Assembly: GCA_947561585.1 (NCBI GenBank)
Contig: CANNZV010000853.1
Location: 1 to 64,000, forward strand
Source of the DNA: Caprella mutica
Taxonomy: Eukaryota; Arthropoda; Malacostraca; Amphipoda; Caprellidae
Reading direction: 5' to 3'
DNA length: 64,000 nucleotides
Every line of letters starts with the position of its first letter. Position 1 is the first letter of the stretch. Shown piece after piece: positions 21,961 to 33,684 of the stretch. Both the position numbers and the translations under genes were made by a program. The notes beneath the pieces were generated by a model that did no database searches, was not told where the DNA came from, and saw only the letters and a list, made by a program, of their open reading frames with translations.

Positions 21961-22826
21961 TTTCGGACATTCGCCGATTGTTATTAAGAATGTCCGATGA
22001 AGGATCATTTTACAATATATTTTTTCTACGAAGCATAATGATTGATTAATCGCTGTCGATTAATTCATAGCAATCTTATATCACCGATTATAATTTATAT
22101 ATTTTATAGTTTTCTATTTATTTTTTATTATATATGTATATTTTTATATACATATATATATATTAAGTCACAGCAATAATAATTACACTGATAACCCGTT
22201 ACTTTTAACGGTAAAGGGCGAATATAATGACCGATGACAATTTTCAGATTGGGTTAGGCGCGAAATAGCGGGCCGAACTCCTTAACAATTTATTTATTTT
22301 GCTTCGTGTCCAATGTTTGAAAAGTGTTCTTGAGTTCGAGTTCCTTTGTACCTCTGAAGGACAGACAAACTCCTTACAAAGGAGAAAAACACAAAGGATT
22401 TAAGGGGGAGGGGGGCTCCTTATTTGGCGGGGGGAGAGGGGAGAGGGGAGAGGGGGGGGGGGAGGTTGCTTATTCTTGTCTTTCTTTAATAATCAACTTA
22501 ATGCTGCCACTAATATTTAGTAAATAACATTCTCTATTGGACTGCATAATGTCTTTTACGACAGTTTTGCGTTTGATTTACATTAGGAGAAGTATAGTAC
22601 GTGTTGGGATATTATAATATATGAAAAAATTAATGTAATAAATAATTATATACTATTAATTATTTATTATCTATTATTCATTACCATTTATTAATTTACT
22701 ATTCACTGTAAAAAGTATATTAATAAAACCCTGTCAATATTTTTAAAAAGAAAATGGGAAAATAATTAAAAATTAAATTATTAATTATCGTACATATGAA
22801 AGTGATAAATTATTAAAAGGTTGATG
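21961..22826. other. Non-coding DNA with a GGGGAGA tract
   Basis: Contains a small inverted repeat CGGACATTC...GAATGTCCG near 21964-22000, a TATA-rich tract near 22135-22165 and a G-rich GGGGAGAGG tract at 22405-22465. The open frame over that tract (22324-22527) is not convincing. Confidence 0.55.
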
Positions 22827-23017
22827 TAGGGTCACTTACAAATTATCGGACAGTTCCACTGTTTCGATTATATAAGAATTTTCATTTATTTTGATTCACA
22901 TCTGAGATACTTGTAGGTTTTATGGTGTATCAGTAAAATTTAAATATAAATTATTATAGATTATCTTCTTACATGACCGAAAATGTTGAACCGTCCGATA
23001 ACTCAGACGATACTCTA
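22827..23017. mobile_element. MITE family A, copy A6 (diverged)
   Basis: Ends TAGGGTCACTTACAAATTAT and CGATACTCTA, arms CGGACAGTTCCACTG and GAACCGTCCGATAACTC. Diverged but collinear with A8. Confidence 0.75.
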
Positions 23018-23490
23018 TATGTGTAAATTAACATTTTAATTATAGTATAAATACTATTCAAAATGCTAATGTATTAAAATTGGAAAGTGGCGATATTTTC
23101 AATTCATTACTTCATGTGTATTATATAACCTTTTAATAAGTTACATTCCAATTTTTATTCAATGAATAACTAAAAAATAATCTGTTGAAAAATGAACAGA
23201 CATGTTTTAGTTATTAATATTTTAAAAGATACTCAAGCTATCACTATGAACATATGATCTTTTTATTGAAGACCATGACTTGTAAATGCTTCAATCAATG
23301 AATGGAAATATGAACATATTGATTATAGATTTAAAAGATGCTAGAAAATAACAAGTAAAGTAGTTTTAATAATTATCTAAGAGTTCAAACTAAAATTACG
23401 ATATGTTCATTTTAGATATATTTTCTTAAATTAGAATCTCTTTCATTTTGCTTGTCTCGTTTGGAATATTTCAATTTATATGCTATTTAT
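23018..23490. other. AT-rich non-coding DNA
   Basis: Nothing recognised. Confidence 0.6.
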
Positions 23491-23812
23491 TCTGTAATAC
23501 AACTCTACGTAAAATATTCTGTATCTGTGATACAGCTCTACGTAAAATATTCTGTATCTGTGATACAGCTCTACGTAAAATATTCTGTATCTGTGATACA
23601 GCTCTACGTAAAATATTCTGTATCTGTGATACAGCTCTACGTAAAATATTTTGTATCTGTGATACAACTTTACGTATAATATTCTGTTTCTGTGATACAG
23701 CTCTACGTAAAATATTCTGTATCTGTGATACAGCTCTACGTAAAATATTCTGTATCTGTGATACTGCTCTACGTAAAATATTCTGTATCTGTGATACAGC
23801 TCTACAAAAACT
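23491..23812. repeat. 33-bp minisatellite array (about 10 copies)
   Basis: Units begin CTCTACGTAAAATATTCTGT. At 33 bp (11 codons) the repeat leaves several frames open on both strands, including a 134-codon one reading LRKIFCICDTA repeats. No gene is inferred. Confidence 0.93.
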
Positions 23813-24142
23813 TTTTTTTCTTTTTGAAATCATCTGTGACGTCACTGGATGACTTCTTAAATGTTTTAACATGGGATGTTCTTATATACTGTGATGCGTT
23901 GTTTGTATACTTTGATGTATAGTGTCCATACGTACTCTAAGGTAGATGTATTGTGCTACGATCTTTTCAAGTCCAATCGTATTTGCATGTAGAAGTTTGG
24001 TGGCAGGTCGTCTATTTACGGATACTGTGCGTTAGCTGGTAATTTATTTCCCTCTGTTTAATATAGAGAGAGAGGCCGAAAATAAAGACCTAGACATGAG
24101 TTCTGGCTTTAAAACATTTAAAGTAATATTGGTTTGGTGATT
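23813..24142. other. Non-coding DNA
   Basis: Nothing recognised. Confidence 0.55.
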
Positions 24143-24240
24143 AGGGTTATCAGACGTGTCGTTAACAGACATTTTGTCGACAGGGCGCTACGTCGACAGA
24201 ACGTTTCATCTGCAAGACGTTTCGTCGATGAATCTTGAAA
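24143..24240. mobile_element. Solitary modular terminus C5
   Basis: After GGGTTATCAGACGTGTC come four modules of 15-17 bp of the type GACGTTTCGTCGATG / GACATTTTGTCGACA. The layout matches the ends of C1-C4, but no inverted partner lies in the window, so this may be a solo or broken end. Confidence 0.5.
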
Positions 24241-24310
24241 CAATCTAATATACGTGTATCGAGGGACGTACCACCCCAAAAACTCCCTGCCAGCTCATTA
24301 AACAATCAAT

Positions 24311-25013
24311 AAGTGTGCAGTACAATGGTACAGGTTACAATAGTTACAATGACAAGGCCAAGTGAATGCACAGGTTACAATAGTTACAATGATGAGGCCA
24401 AGTGAATGCACAGGTTACAATAGTTACAATGACCAGGCCAAGTGAATGCACAGGTTACAATAGTTACAATAACAAGGCCATGTGAAGGTACAGGTTACAA
24501 TAGTTACAATGATGAGGCCAAGTGAATGCACAGGTTACAATAGTTACAATGACCAGGCCAAGTGAATGCACAGGTTACAATAGTTACAATGACCAGGCCA
24601 AGTGAATGCACAGGTTACAATAGTTACAATAACAAGGCCATGTGAAGGTACAGGTTACAATAGTTACAATGATGAGGCCAAGTGAATGCACAGGTTACAA
24701 TAGTTACAATGACCAGGCCAAGTGAATGTACAGGTTACAATAGTTACAATGACCAGGCCATGTGAAGGTACAGGTTACAATAGTTACAATAACAAGGCCA
24801 TGTGAAGGTACAGGTTACAATAGTTACAATGATGAGGCCAAGTGAATGCACAGGTTACAATAGTTACAATAACAAGGCCATGTGAATGCACAGGTTACAA
24901 TAGTTACAATGACTAGGCCAAGTGAAGGTACAGGTTGCAATAGTTACAAAGACCAGGCCAAGTGAATGCACAGGTTACAATAGTTACAATGATGAGGCCA
25001 AGTGAAGGCACAG
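24311..25013. repeat. 40-bp minisatellite array (about 17.5 copies)
   Basis: Units contain CACAGGTTACAATAGTTACA followed by a variable GACCAGGCCAAGTGAA. The AACAAGGCCATGTGAA variant recurs at 24471, 24631 and 24791, a 160-bp (four-unit) higher-order step, then at 24871. Confidence 0.95.
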
Positions 25014-25899
25014 GTGGCGGTGTTTGTCTAGGGACTGTAGATCTGTTGCTAGGACTGTAGTCATCCCACACTGAATTGTGTTCCTTTACTAAAGATATAG
25101 AGAATTAACAGGAGATTTGAGCAAAGAATGTAATGGCCTGTTGGGATTAATGGACCCCGGGCAAGAAGAACAGACAATTGGAGATGGAATTAGCAAGTAA
25201 ATGATTCCCTTGGTGCAAATTGAAAAGTTTGTTTTAATTTCTTGTTGAGAATATGCAATCAGGCGATCTGTGTTATTATTCAGTTGGCTGTTGTTAAGCA
25301 ATTCATTGCAGCCATTTTCCTAAAGATGGAAGTTTATAATGAATATTTTAGAGCTATTGATAGATCAGTATATTCATTTTCATACTTAGTGTGTAATTTA
25401 AGATAATTAAATGAATTTTATTATTGGCATTATTGTGTTTTTTTAAAATTGTTATTGCTTAGTTGGAAAATTTAAGCATTTAATTTTAATATGTATTTTT
25501 TTCTAACATCGTAGCTATATAAATTGTTGCGAATAAAATTATAAATAATAGAAATATTGAAGAGCAAATGAAAACCAATGCATTTCAGCAAAAAAAAAAA
25601 TATAATTGTCACTCCTTGATTATGCATCTCATTTTCTATGAGTTATAATGAAAGAAGATTTGTTTTGGAGTTAGAGTACTTAGTAAGCCTATTAATAAAC
25701 AGTGTTTCCGTGTTTTTGACTGAGATGAAAGTTTAAAGTAGTGAATTAATAAAAAAAGGGTTTTAAAATCCAACCATAGCTTAACTCTCACTAAGTATAG
25801 GTGAGTAATTAATAGATACTTAGATATCTATAATTATTGTGCTACATTGAACAAACAGCAATTCTATATGCTCTGTGAACTATTTTTGGTAGTATAAAG
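25014..25899. other. AT-rich non-coding DNA
   Basis: A 70-codon minus-strand open frame (25089-25301) has no recognisable features. Confidence 0.55.
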
Positions 25900-26306
25900 T
25901 ACTAAGATCCAAGTTATTGGTAGGTTCTACATTCTCGGACACGCCAGGAAAGAAAATATAATAATTATTATTTAACTTCTATTCTAATTGGTATCATGAG
26001 TACCAATTGATATAAAAGTTAAATAATGAATATTAGATATAGATTTTTAGGAGCAAGTAAAGATAACGGACCAGAAATGAAGCTAGTAAAGATAACGGAC
26101 CAGAACTGAAGCTAGTAAAGATAACGGACCAGAACTGAAGCTAGTAAAGATAACGGACCAGAACTGAAGCTAGTAAAGATAACGGACCAGAACTGAAGCT
26201 AGTAAAGATAACGGACCAGAACTGAAGCTGGTCCATTATCTTTACTTACTCTGATATTTACGTGTTCGAAAATATGGAACCGTGCGATAACACAGAACTA
26301 ACCCTA
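25900..26306. mobile_element. MITE family A, copy A7, expanded by an internal tandem repeat
   Basis: Ends TACTAAGATCCAAGTTATTG and GCGATAACACAGAACTAACC followed by CTA. The left half carries ATTGGTATCATGAGTACCAA. One arm holds six tandem copies of a 29-bp unit; the other has a single inverse copy, CTGGTCCATTATCTTTAC. Confidence 0.8.
26054..26230. repeat. 29-bp tandem repeat inside A7 (6 copies)
   Basis: Units contain GTAAAGATAACGGACCAGAA followed by CTGAAGCTA. Copies are nearly identical. Confidence 0.93.
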
Positions 26307-26461
26307 AAATGGAAATTGCTTCTATAATAACCTCATCTGGATTATAATTTTGATGTTTTCTTTTATTTAACGTTAAATAATCACCAAAAATTGTCTCCGT
26401 TTTCTATGTCTACGAATGGTACTTATTTTGAGACATGTGTCATAATTAGTACCACTCTCAT

Positions 26462-26616
26462 TAAAGCGAAGCCTACCTGTACTACATTTTCGATAATATA
26501 CTAAAAACGTATATAATAGTTATCATCAGGATAAAAATAATAACAATAATTAATTACTTTTTCTTATATGTATGAGTGAAAATGTGGAACTGTCCGATAA
26601 CTCGGAACTTACCCTA
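26462..26616. mobile_element. MITE family A, copy A8
   Basis: Right end GATAACTCGGAACTTACCCT with arm CTTATATGTATGAGTGAAAA; the left arm (TACTACATTTTCGATAATAT) is diverged. About 155 bases right of A7. Confidence 0.75.
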
Positions 26617-26931
26617 ATCCATTCACTAATACATATCTGAAATAAGGTATTACATCAAAATTGACAGAGCTGTAGAAAATAGTAAGTCACTGCAGATTGC
26701 TCATTGCGACTAGGATCCTCTTTTGAAATCTCCTTTTCCTCCTCTTCTTTGAAGCAGCGAAGTAATTGCTCAAACTTCCTAAAATATGCACACTTTTCAA
26801 TATTCTCATTCCAGTTAGCTCTTCATGGAACAGAAGGACCAACCCCTCCTTCCCCCCCCCCCCATGTCTACCTATTGTTTGTTAGTCAAAAAGGACTGTT
26901 TTGAACAGAGGAGATGGCTTTAATGGAGGAT
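26617..26931. other. Non-coding DNA with a C12 run
   Basis: C-run at 26852-26863. The 66-codon frame across it is not supported. Confidence 0.55.
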
Positions 26932-27405
26932 TATGCTATCTCAACCATCACCAAAAGATGGTACGTAACCCCGTAGACTTTTGGTTGGTTAGGATACCAT
27001 CACCAAAAGATGGTACGTAACCCCGTAGACTTTTGGTTAGAAAGGATACCATCACCAAAAGATGCATCGTAACCCCGTAGACTGTTGGTTATTTAGGATA
27101 CCATCACCAAAAGATGGTACGTAACCCCGTAGACTTTTGATAAGTTAGGATACCATCACCTAAAGATGGTACGTAACCCCGTAGATTTTTGGTTAGTTAA
27201 GTTACAATCACCAAAAGATGGTACGTAACCCTGTAGACTTTTTGGTTAGGTAGAATACCATCACCAAAAACAATGGTACTTTAACCCGTAGACTTTTGGT
27301 TAGTTAGGATACCATCACCTAAAGATGGTACGTAACCCCGTAGATTTTTGGTTAGTTAAGATGCAATCACTAAAAGATGGTACGTAACCACGTAGACTTT
27401 TTGTC
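26932..27405. repeat. 52-bp tandem repeat (about 9 copies)
   Basis: Units contain ACCATCACCAAAAGATGGTA and CGTAACCCCGTAGACTTTTG. Copies 4 and 7 share the CACCTAAAGATGG variant. There are no unique spacers, so this is not CRISPR-like. Confidence 0.93.
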
Positions 27406-27702
27406 ATTAGGATTTGTTCGAATTAGAGTAAGTGGCGTTGAGTCTGAATGCATGAGACAAGTCTATGCAGAGAGTTTAGTGGGTGTAAAGAGGGCTTTGG
27501 AGTTGGTATTCGTGTCCTCTCTTCCATAACGACTTAGCCTCGCTTTGCCTAACAATTTAATCTAGAACTCATCATAGTGGAGGTACAAAGACAATCACTG
27601 CTCTCACTGCTCACTGCTTTGTCTGTCTTTATAGAGTCACTGCGCACTGAACTGATTAAAAAGGAAATAATTGTTTTGTATTGTTTTGTATTGTACATAG
27701 GA

Positions 27703-27870
27703 AGAGTAAGTTATTATCGAGCATACAGAAAAAACACTATATCTTAATCCGTTTCCATGAATTGGCTACCAATTATAATAAAGTTGCTTTTTATAATAAG
27801 TTCATAGTTAAATATTTATAATATGTTGTATAGTTTTTCTTATATGATCGAAAAAGGAGAACACACCCTA
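27703..27870. mobile_element. MITE family A, copy A13 (degraded)
   Basis: Left AGAGTAAGTTATTATCGAGC; right TTTTTCTTATATGATCGAAA and ACACACCCTA. The arms pair only in part. Confidence 0.55.
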
Positions 27871-28971
27871 TTCTGCAAGGCATCCCCTTTCTTCCCAAAA
27901 AAGCATTTGATTTGTTGTTCGCCTTGCAAGGGCTAATACATGCATCAGATTAGCTCGTCCGCATGTAAATGGAGAATAAACTGTCAAAGTAATCAATGCA
28001 TGTTTTCAATCTAAAAGGAATCCAATCCACTTCACAATTTCAAAACACTTTAATAGAAAGTTTTGTGCAATTCAACACCTTACAAAATAAGTGATCGGGG
28101 GAGGAACAATTTGAATTCAGAAAAAACAACCTAAACTAAGACTACATATTTTTCGGCTCTTTTCAAGCTGAGCCTATTTTGAACGTGTTTTGGACACCAA
28201 ATTGTCTGTCGAACGACTGGAAATTTGAGAAATTGACTCTGCGTCCAAAATGTCATCAACTGACATATTTTGTTTCTTGGCTCACGAGAACCTGAGACTT
28301 CATCATTTCTCTCCGAGCAAATAACCTTCTATTCGTCTCTAAGGCCTTCAATGAAGGCAGAGAAGGTGAAGCAAGGCAAAAATATTTAGTGGAGGTAAAT
28401 GCATGTGAGCTACCTAAAGTTAATTCATTTTAAAATCTACCGTCAAAATATTTTGTTTACTTGCGATGTGTTGCAACGCAAATTGTGAGCTCAGAAAATT
28501 GTGTACCGTCACAAAAAATGTTTTGGATCTTTTTCAGCTTTAATATAAATGTATACCATGAAAAATAAAACGATATGAAAAATATTTTAAATTCAAATTG
28601 CAATCCTTATAATTCGGATATGACGGATAGACTTTTTTTTTATCAGAAAGTTTATTGTTTGTATTATCGGCGGATTAATAAATATAATGAACCAATTCTT
28701 AAAATTACAAAATATGGTTTAAATTTAAAAACTTACAACATTCAAACAATTTTTCATTCATTTTGAAAAAGAGGATAAATTAAGGAAACTATTAAATTCA
28801 GATAATCAAGCCTTTCCTTGTAAATAATTTACACAAACTGCATTAAATATCGATGAAAGGAATAATGTGATTTCAAGTCCCTTGACTTTAATTGCCTCCA
28901 AAATCTGTGAATGCGAATAAAAGATTTCCGGATTAATCCGGAAACGCAAAAGTAATTGGAGTTCTTTGGAA

Positions 28972-28976
<5 letters not shown>

Positions 28977-29013
<37 letters not shown>
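28977..29013. repeat. (AG)n microsatellite
   Basis: About 18 AG dinucleotides. Confidence 0.95.
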
Positions 29014-29016
<3 letters not shown>

Positions 29017-29276
29017 AAAAAACACGTTATTACTATTCCAGAGCGATGAAAAATCAATAAATTTCAATTACTTGATATATTCGGTGCGAAAGAATCTTTT
29101 CAATACACTGATATTATAATAACAATATAGTATCAATTCAATATATATAATAACTTAAAATAATATATTCACTATAAATTGCTATATTTACAGGTAAGAA
29201 AGACAAATAAAAAAATATTTGGTAAGAAAAATCCAACACCTGTTTAAAATAAAATTATGAAATTTTACTTTTTGAG

Positions 29277-30983
29277 AAAAGAATCATTGTGATGATGTAC
29301 TATCAGAGAAAAGAGTCACTGTGATGATGTACTAACAGAGAAAAGAGTCACTGTGATGATGTACTATCAGAGAAAAGAATCACTGTGATGATGTACTATG
29401 AGAGGAAAGAGTCAATGTGATGATGTACCATCAGAGAAAAGAGTCACTGTGATGATGTACTATCAGAGAAAAGAGTCACTGTGATGATGTACTATCAGAG
29501 AAAAGAGTCACTGTGATGATGTACTATCAGAGAAAAGAGTCACTGTGATAATGTACTATCAGAGAAAAGAGTCTCTGTGATGATGTACTATCAGAGAAAA
29601 GAGTCACTGTGATGATGTACTATCAGAGAAAAGAGTCACTGTGATAATGTACTATCAGAGAAAAGAGTCACTGTGATGATGTACTATCAGAGAAAAGAGT
29701 CACTGTGATAATGTACTATCAGAGAAAAGAGTCACTGTGATGATGTACTATCAGAGAAAAGAGTCACTGTGATAATGTACTATCAGAGAAAAGAGTCACT
29801 GTGATGATGTACTATCAGAGAAAAGAGTCACTGTGATAATGTACTATCAGAGAAAAGAGTCACTGTGATGATGTACTATCAGAGAAAAGAGTCACTGTGA
29901 TGATGTACTATCAGAGAAAAGAGTCACTGTGATGATGTCCTATCAAAGAAAAGAGTCTTTGTGATGATGTACTATCAGAGAAAAGAGTCACTGTGATGAT
30001 GTACTATCAGCGAAAAGAGTCACTGTGGTGATGTACTATCAGCGAAAAGAGTCACTGTGGTGATGTACTATCATAGAAAAGAGTCACTGTGATGATGTAC
30101 TATCAGAGAAAAGAGTCACTGTGATGATGTACTATCAGCGAAAAGAGTCACTGTGGTGATGTACTATCAGAGAAAAGAGTCACTGTGATAATGTACAATC
30201 AGAGAAAAGAGTCACTGTGATGATGTACTATCAGAGAAAAGAGTCACTGTGATGATGTACTATCAGAGAAAAGAGTCACTGTGATAATGTACTATCAGAG
30301 AAAAGAGTCACTGTGATGATGTACTATCAGAGAAAAGAGTCACTGTGATGATGTACTATCAGAGAAAAGAGTCACTGTGATAATGTACTATCAGAGAAAA
30401 GAGTCACTGTGATGATGTACTATCAGAGAAAAGAGTCACTGTGATAATGTACTATCAGAGAAAAGAGTCACTGTGATGATGTACTATCAGAGAAAAGAGT
30501 CACTGTGATGATGTACTATCAGAGAAAAGAGTCACTGTGATGATGTACTATCAGAGAAAAGAGTCACTGTGATGATGTACTATCAGTGAAAAGAGTCACT
30601 GTGATAATGTACTATCAGAGAAAAGAGTCACTGTGATGATGTACTATCAGAGAAAAGAGTCACTGTGATAATGTACTATCAGAGAAAAGAGTCACTGTGA
30701 TGATGTACTATCAGAGAAAAGAGTCACTGTGATGATGTACTATCAGAGAAAAGAGTCACTGTGATAATGTACTATCAGAGAAAAGAGTCACTGTGATGAT
30801 GTACTATCAGAGAAAAGAGTCACTGTGATGATGTACTATTAGAGAAAAGAGTCACTGTGATGATGTACTATCAGAGAAAAGAGTCACTGTGATGATGCAC
30901 TATCAGAGAAAAGAGTCACTGTGATAATGTACTATCAGAGAAAAGAGTCACTGTGATGATGTGCTATCAGTGAAAAGAGTCAC
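29277..30983. repeat. 32-bp minisatellite, locus 2 (about 53 copies)
   Basis: Same unit as 12172-12776 (core AGAGAAAAGAGTCACTGTGA). GATGATG and GATAATG variants alternate in blocks, giving 64-bp dimers around 29640-29870. Flanks do not resemble those of the first locus. Confidence 0.96.
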
Positions 30984-31867
30984 TGAAAAATAATAAGTTG
31001 CCTATACCTACGTTGAACATTCAAAGTACATTCAAATATTATTCATTATCTTGCTCAAGATGTAGCATCGAAATAAATCTGCTAATATATTTATAACACT
31101 AACAACAATTGCGTAATTTATGCTGAATACTGTTATCGAATAGCGTTTCTATACTAATGGATAATAATGTGGATGCTTATAAAATTAGTTCTTCCATTCT
31201 CAAGAAGTGCCTTTCCTTTTCTCTTCTTAAAAAGCATTAAGAATATTCTTACTCTATCTTGACATGTTTCAACTTCTGAAGAATGGGGATTTTTTAAACA
31301 GAATCTAATGAGCGGAAATAATTACATGAAATTGCCGCGACTATTTTTTTAGCTTGGAAGCATTTGGAGGAAATCCACAGGCAGGGAATTTTCATCCTGT
31401 AATTTCATAATAAATGATGTTGACCGATTAATTAATAAAGTATCATCGAGGATCAAAGTTGTCCGTACACTTAAAATGTTAGATGCAAAATCCTTAGAGT
31501 TTTGAGTCAATATATTGCGATTTGGCAACATGTTTAGAATAACCCCCTCCTTTTGTAGTAAAAATACCTAAACACACGAATCACAATTTTTTATGGTAAT
31601 AACTTCGAATTTGGATTGAATTGAACTATATACAATCTATTAAACAATAAATATATCATACCATTGAATTACAATCGTTCAGCAATGACTTTAGTTAATA
31701 TTAGCTGTTAAATGAAATATTTATCAGACCATTTCTACTCCTTACACACTAAGAGTTAACTAAAAACAAATTTGGAGGATAGTTTTCTAAATAGATAATT
31801 AACAAAATAGATTGCTCTAAATTAATTTGTCATCAAATGCCTTTCTTCTGTCTTTACCAATATAGTA
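30984..31867. other. AT-rich non-coding DNA
   Basis: Nothing recognised. Confidence 0.6.
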
Positions 31868-31876
31868 GTAGTAACT

Positions 31877-33684
31877 GGTTCTAGGTCAATTCACCGAAAA
31901 CACATTCACCGAAAACACATTCACCGAAAACACATTCACCGAAAATACATTCACCGAAAACACATTCACCGGAAACACATTCACCGAAAACACATTCACC
32001 GGAAACACATTCACCGAAAACACATTCACCGGAAACACATTTACCGGAAACACATTCACCGAAAACACATTCACCGAAAACACATTCACCGAAAACACAT
32101 TCACCGGAAACACATTCACCGAAAACACATTCACCGGAAACACATTCGCCGAAAACACATTCACTGGAAACACATTCACCGAAAACACATTCACCGGAAA
32201 CACATTCACCGGGAACACATTCACCGAAAACACATTCACCGAAAACACATTCACCGAAAACACATTCACCGGAAACACATTCACCGAAAACACATTCACC
32301 GGAAACACATTCACCGAAAACACATTCACCGGAAACACATTCACCGGAAACACATTCACCGAAAACACATTCACCGAAAACACATTCACCGAAAACACAT
32401 TCACCGGAAACACATTCACCGAAAACACATTCACCGGAAACACATTCGCCGAAAACACATTCACTGGAAACACATTCACCGAAAACACATTCACCGGAAA
32501 CACATTCACCGGGAACACATTCACCGAAAACACATTCACCGAAAACACATTCACCGAAAACACATTCACCGGAAACACATTCACCGAAAACACATTCACC
32601 GGAAACACATTCACCGAAAACACATTCACCGGAAACACATTCACCGGAAACACATTCACCGAAAACACATTCACCGAAAACACATTCACCGAAAACACAT
32701 TCACCGGAAACACATTCACCGAAAACACATTCACCGGAAACACATTCGCCGAAAACACATTCACTGGAAACACATTCGCCGAAAACACATTCGCCAAATG
32801 ACACATTCGCCGAAACTATAACAATTTTTAGCAGACTAAGGTTTACTACAAAAATTTAAGTTTATTGAACATCCTGTGTTAAATGATTATTTAAAATTGA
32901 TCAAATTTTTTATTAACTATAAATTAAACGGTAATTAATTGTCTGGTTTTAATTTCATATGATTGCTTGTTCTTAGTCCCTATATAAAAGTTTCTAAATA
33001 AATTTAGTAGTATTTATCAAATAATAATTATTAAATTCATTTATTCTAACATAAACTTTTCTATTTTTTAAAAGAGTTGCTGAACAAAATTGATTTTGAC
33101 TTCTTTTTTGTACTTAAATATATTTCTACATATTGTCAATATTTTATAAAAGGAACAGTTATATGAATATTCTTAAAACCTAGAAATAAATCTGTTTTAA
33201 ATATACCTTCAATAGTTGTACAAATATACGAATTTAAAGTTGGGTAGACTTTTTTGTGGGTCACCCTGTATAGTGAAAGCTTCACGAGCGACTCACAATA
33301 GCAGACTGATTCTACAATGTATATAGAAGGATTAAAATGAAGTAATAATTTTTTCTTTCGTAACTGATAATAATTGTACACAAAAAATATAATTAACATA
33401 AAATTAATAAACTGTCACTAATAATGCAGCAATAACTTTATATGAGTTAATTAATTAAGTTAACGTAAATATCATAAAGTTTAACTTACAATATTTATGT
33501 AGAATATTGTAAAGTAATTTACACACTTATATGTAAGTTCATCTATATGTAATTTCATATTGATATAAATTTGTTTACCTTTTTAAATAATCAAAAAAAA
33601 TTCGGCGAAAGTGTCGTTCGACGAATGTGTCGAGCGGCAAATGTGTTTTCGGCGAATGTGTTTTCGGCCAATTGACCGGTCACC
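31877..33684. mobile_element. Foldback-like element C1 with one hugely expanded terminal repeat
   Basis: Left end GGTTCTAGGTCAATTCACCG; right end, read inversely, GGTGACCGGTCAATTGGCCG. Both ends continue as 15-bp modules (ACATTCACCGAAAAC type). At the right there are about five modules (33600-33670); at the left about 61 (31891-32812). Flanked by GTAGTAACT (31868-31876) and ATAGTAACT (33685-33693), a 9-bp target duplication with one mismatch. The interior (32820-33600) is AT-rich without a transposase frame, so the element is non-autonomous. The 9-bp duplication and modular ends fit Foldback/Mutator-like elements; the superfamily is inference. Confidence 0.8.
31891..32812. repeat. 15-bp minisatellite array in the left end of C1 (about 61 copies)
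   Basis: Tandem ACATTCACCGAAAAC with CACCGGAAAC variants. The CGCCGAAAAC / CACTGGAAAC pair recurs at about 32146, 32446 and 32746, so 20 units make a 300-bp higher-order repeat. The period is divisible by three, and two minus-strand frames stay open for over 300 codons (FGECV and NVFSV pentads); they are not genes. Confidence 0.96.

Larger units (their letters stand above)
27406..29276. other. Non-coding DNA with one MITE relic and an AG microsatellite
   Basis: A less AT-rich stretch at 28130-28400 shows no usable open frame. The rest is AT-rich. The MITE relic at 27703-27870 and the AG tract at 28977-29013 are listed separately. Confidence 0.55.

Noticed and set aside
26932..27405. CRISPR-like repeat-spacer structure
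   Set aside because: The sequence between conserved parts is itself repeated; no unique spacers.
29277..30983. CRISPR array
   Set aside because: The regular 32-bp period is a head-to-tail repeat without spacers, in animal DNA and without cas genes.
31881..32806. Pentapeptide-repeat or cysteine-rich proteins of over 300 residues
   Set aside because: Two overlapping frames of one 15-bp array inside a transposon end; residues do not match the A(D/N)LXX pentapeptide family.
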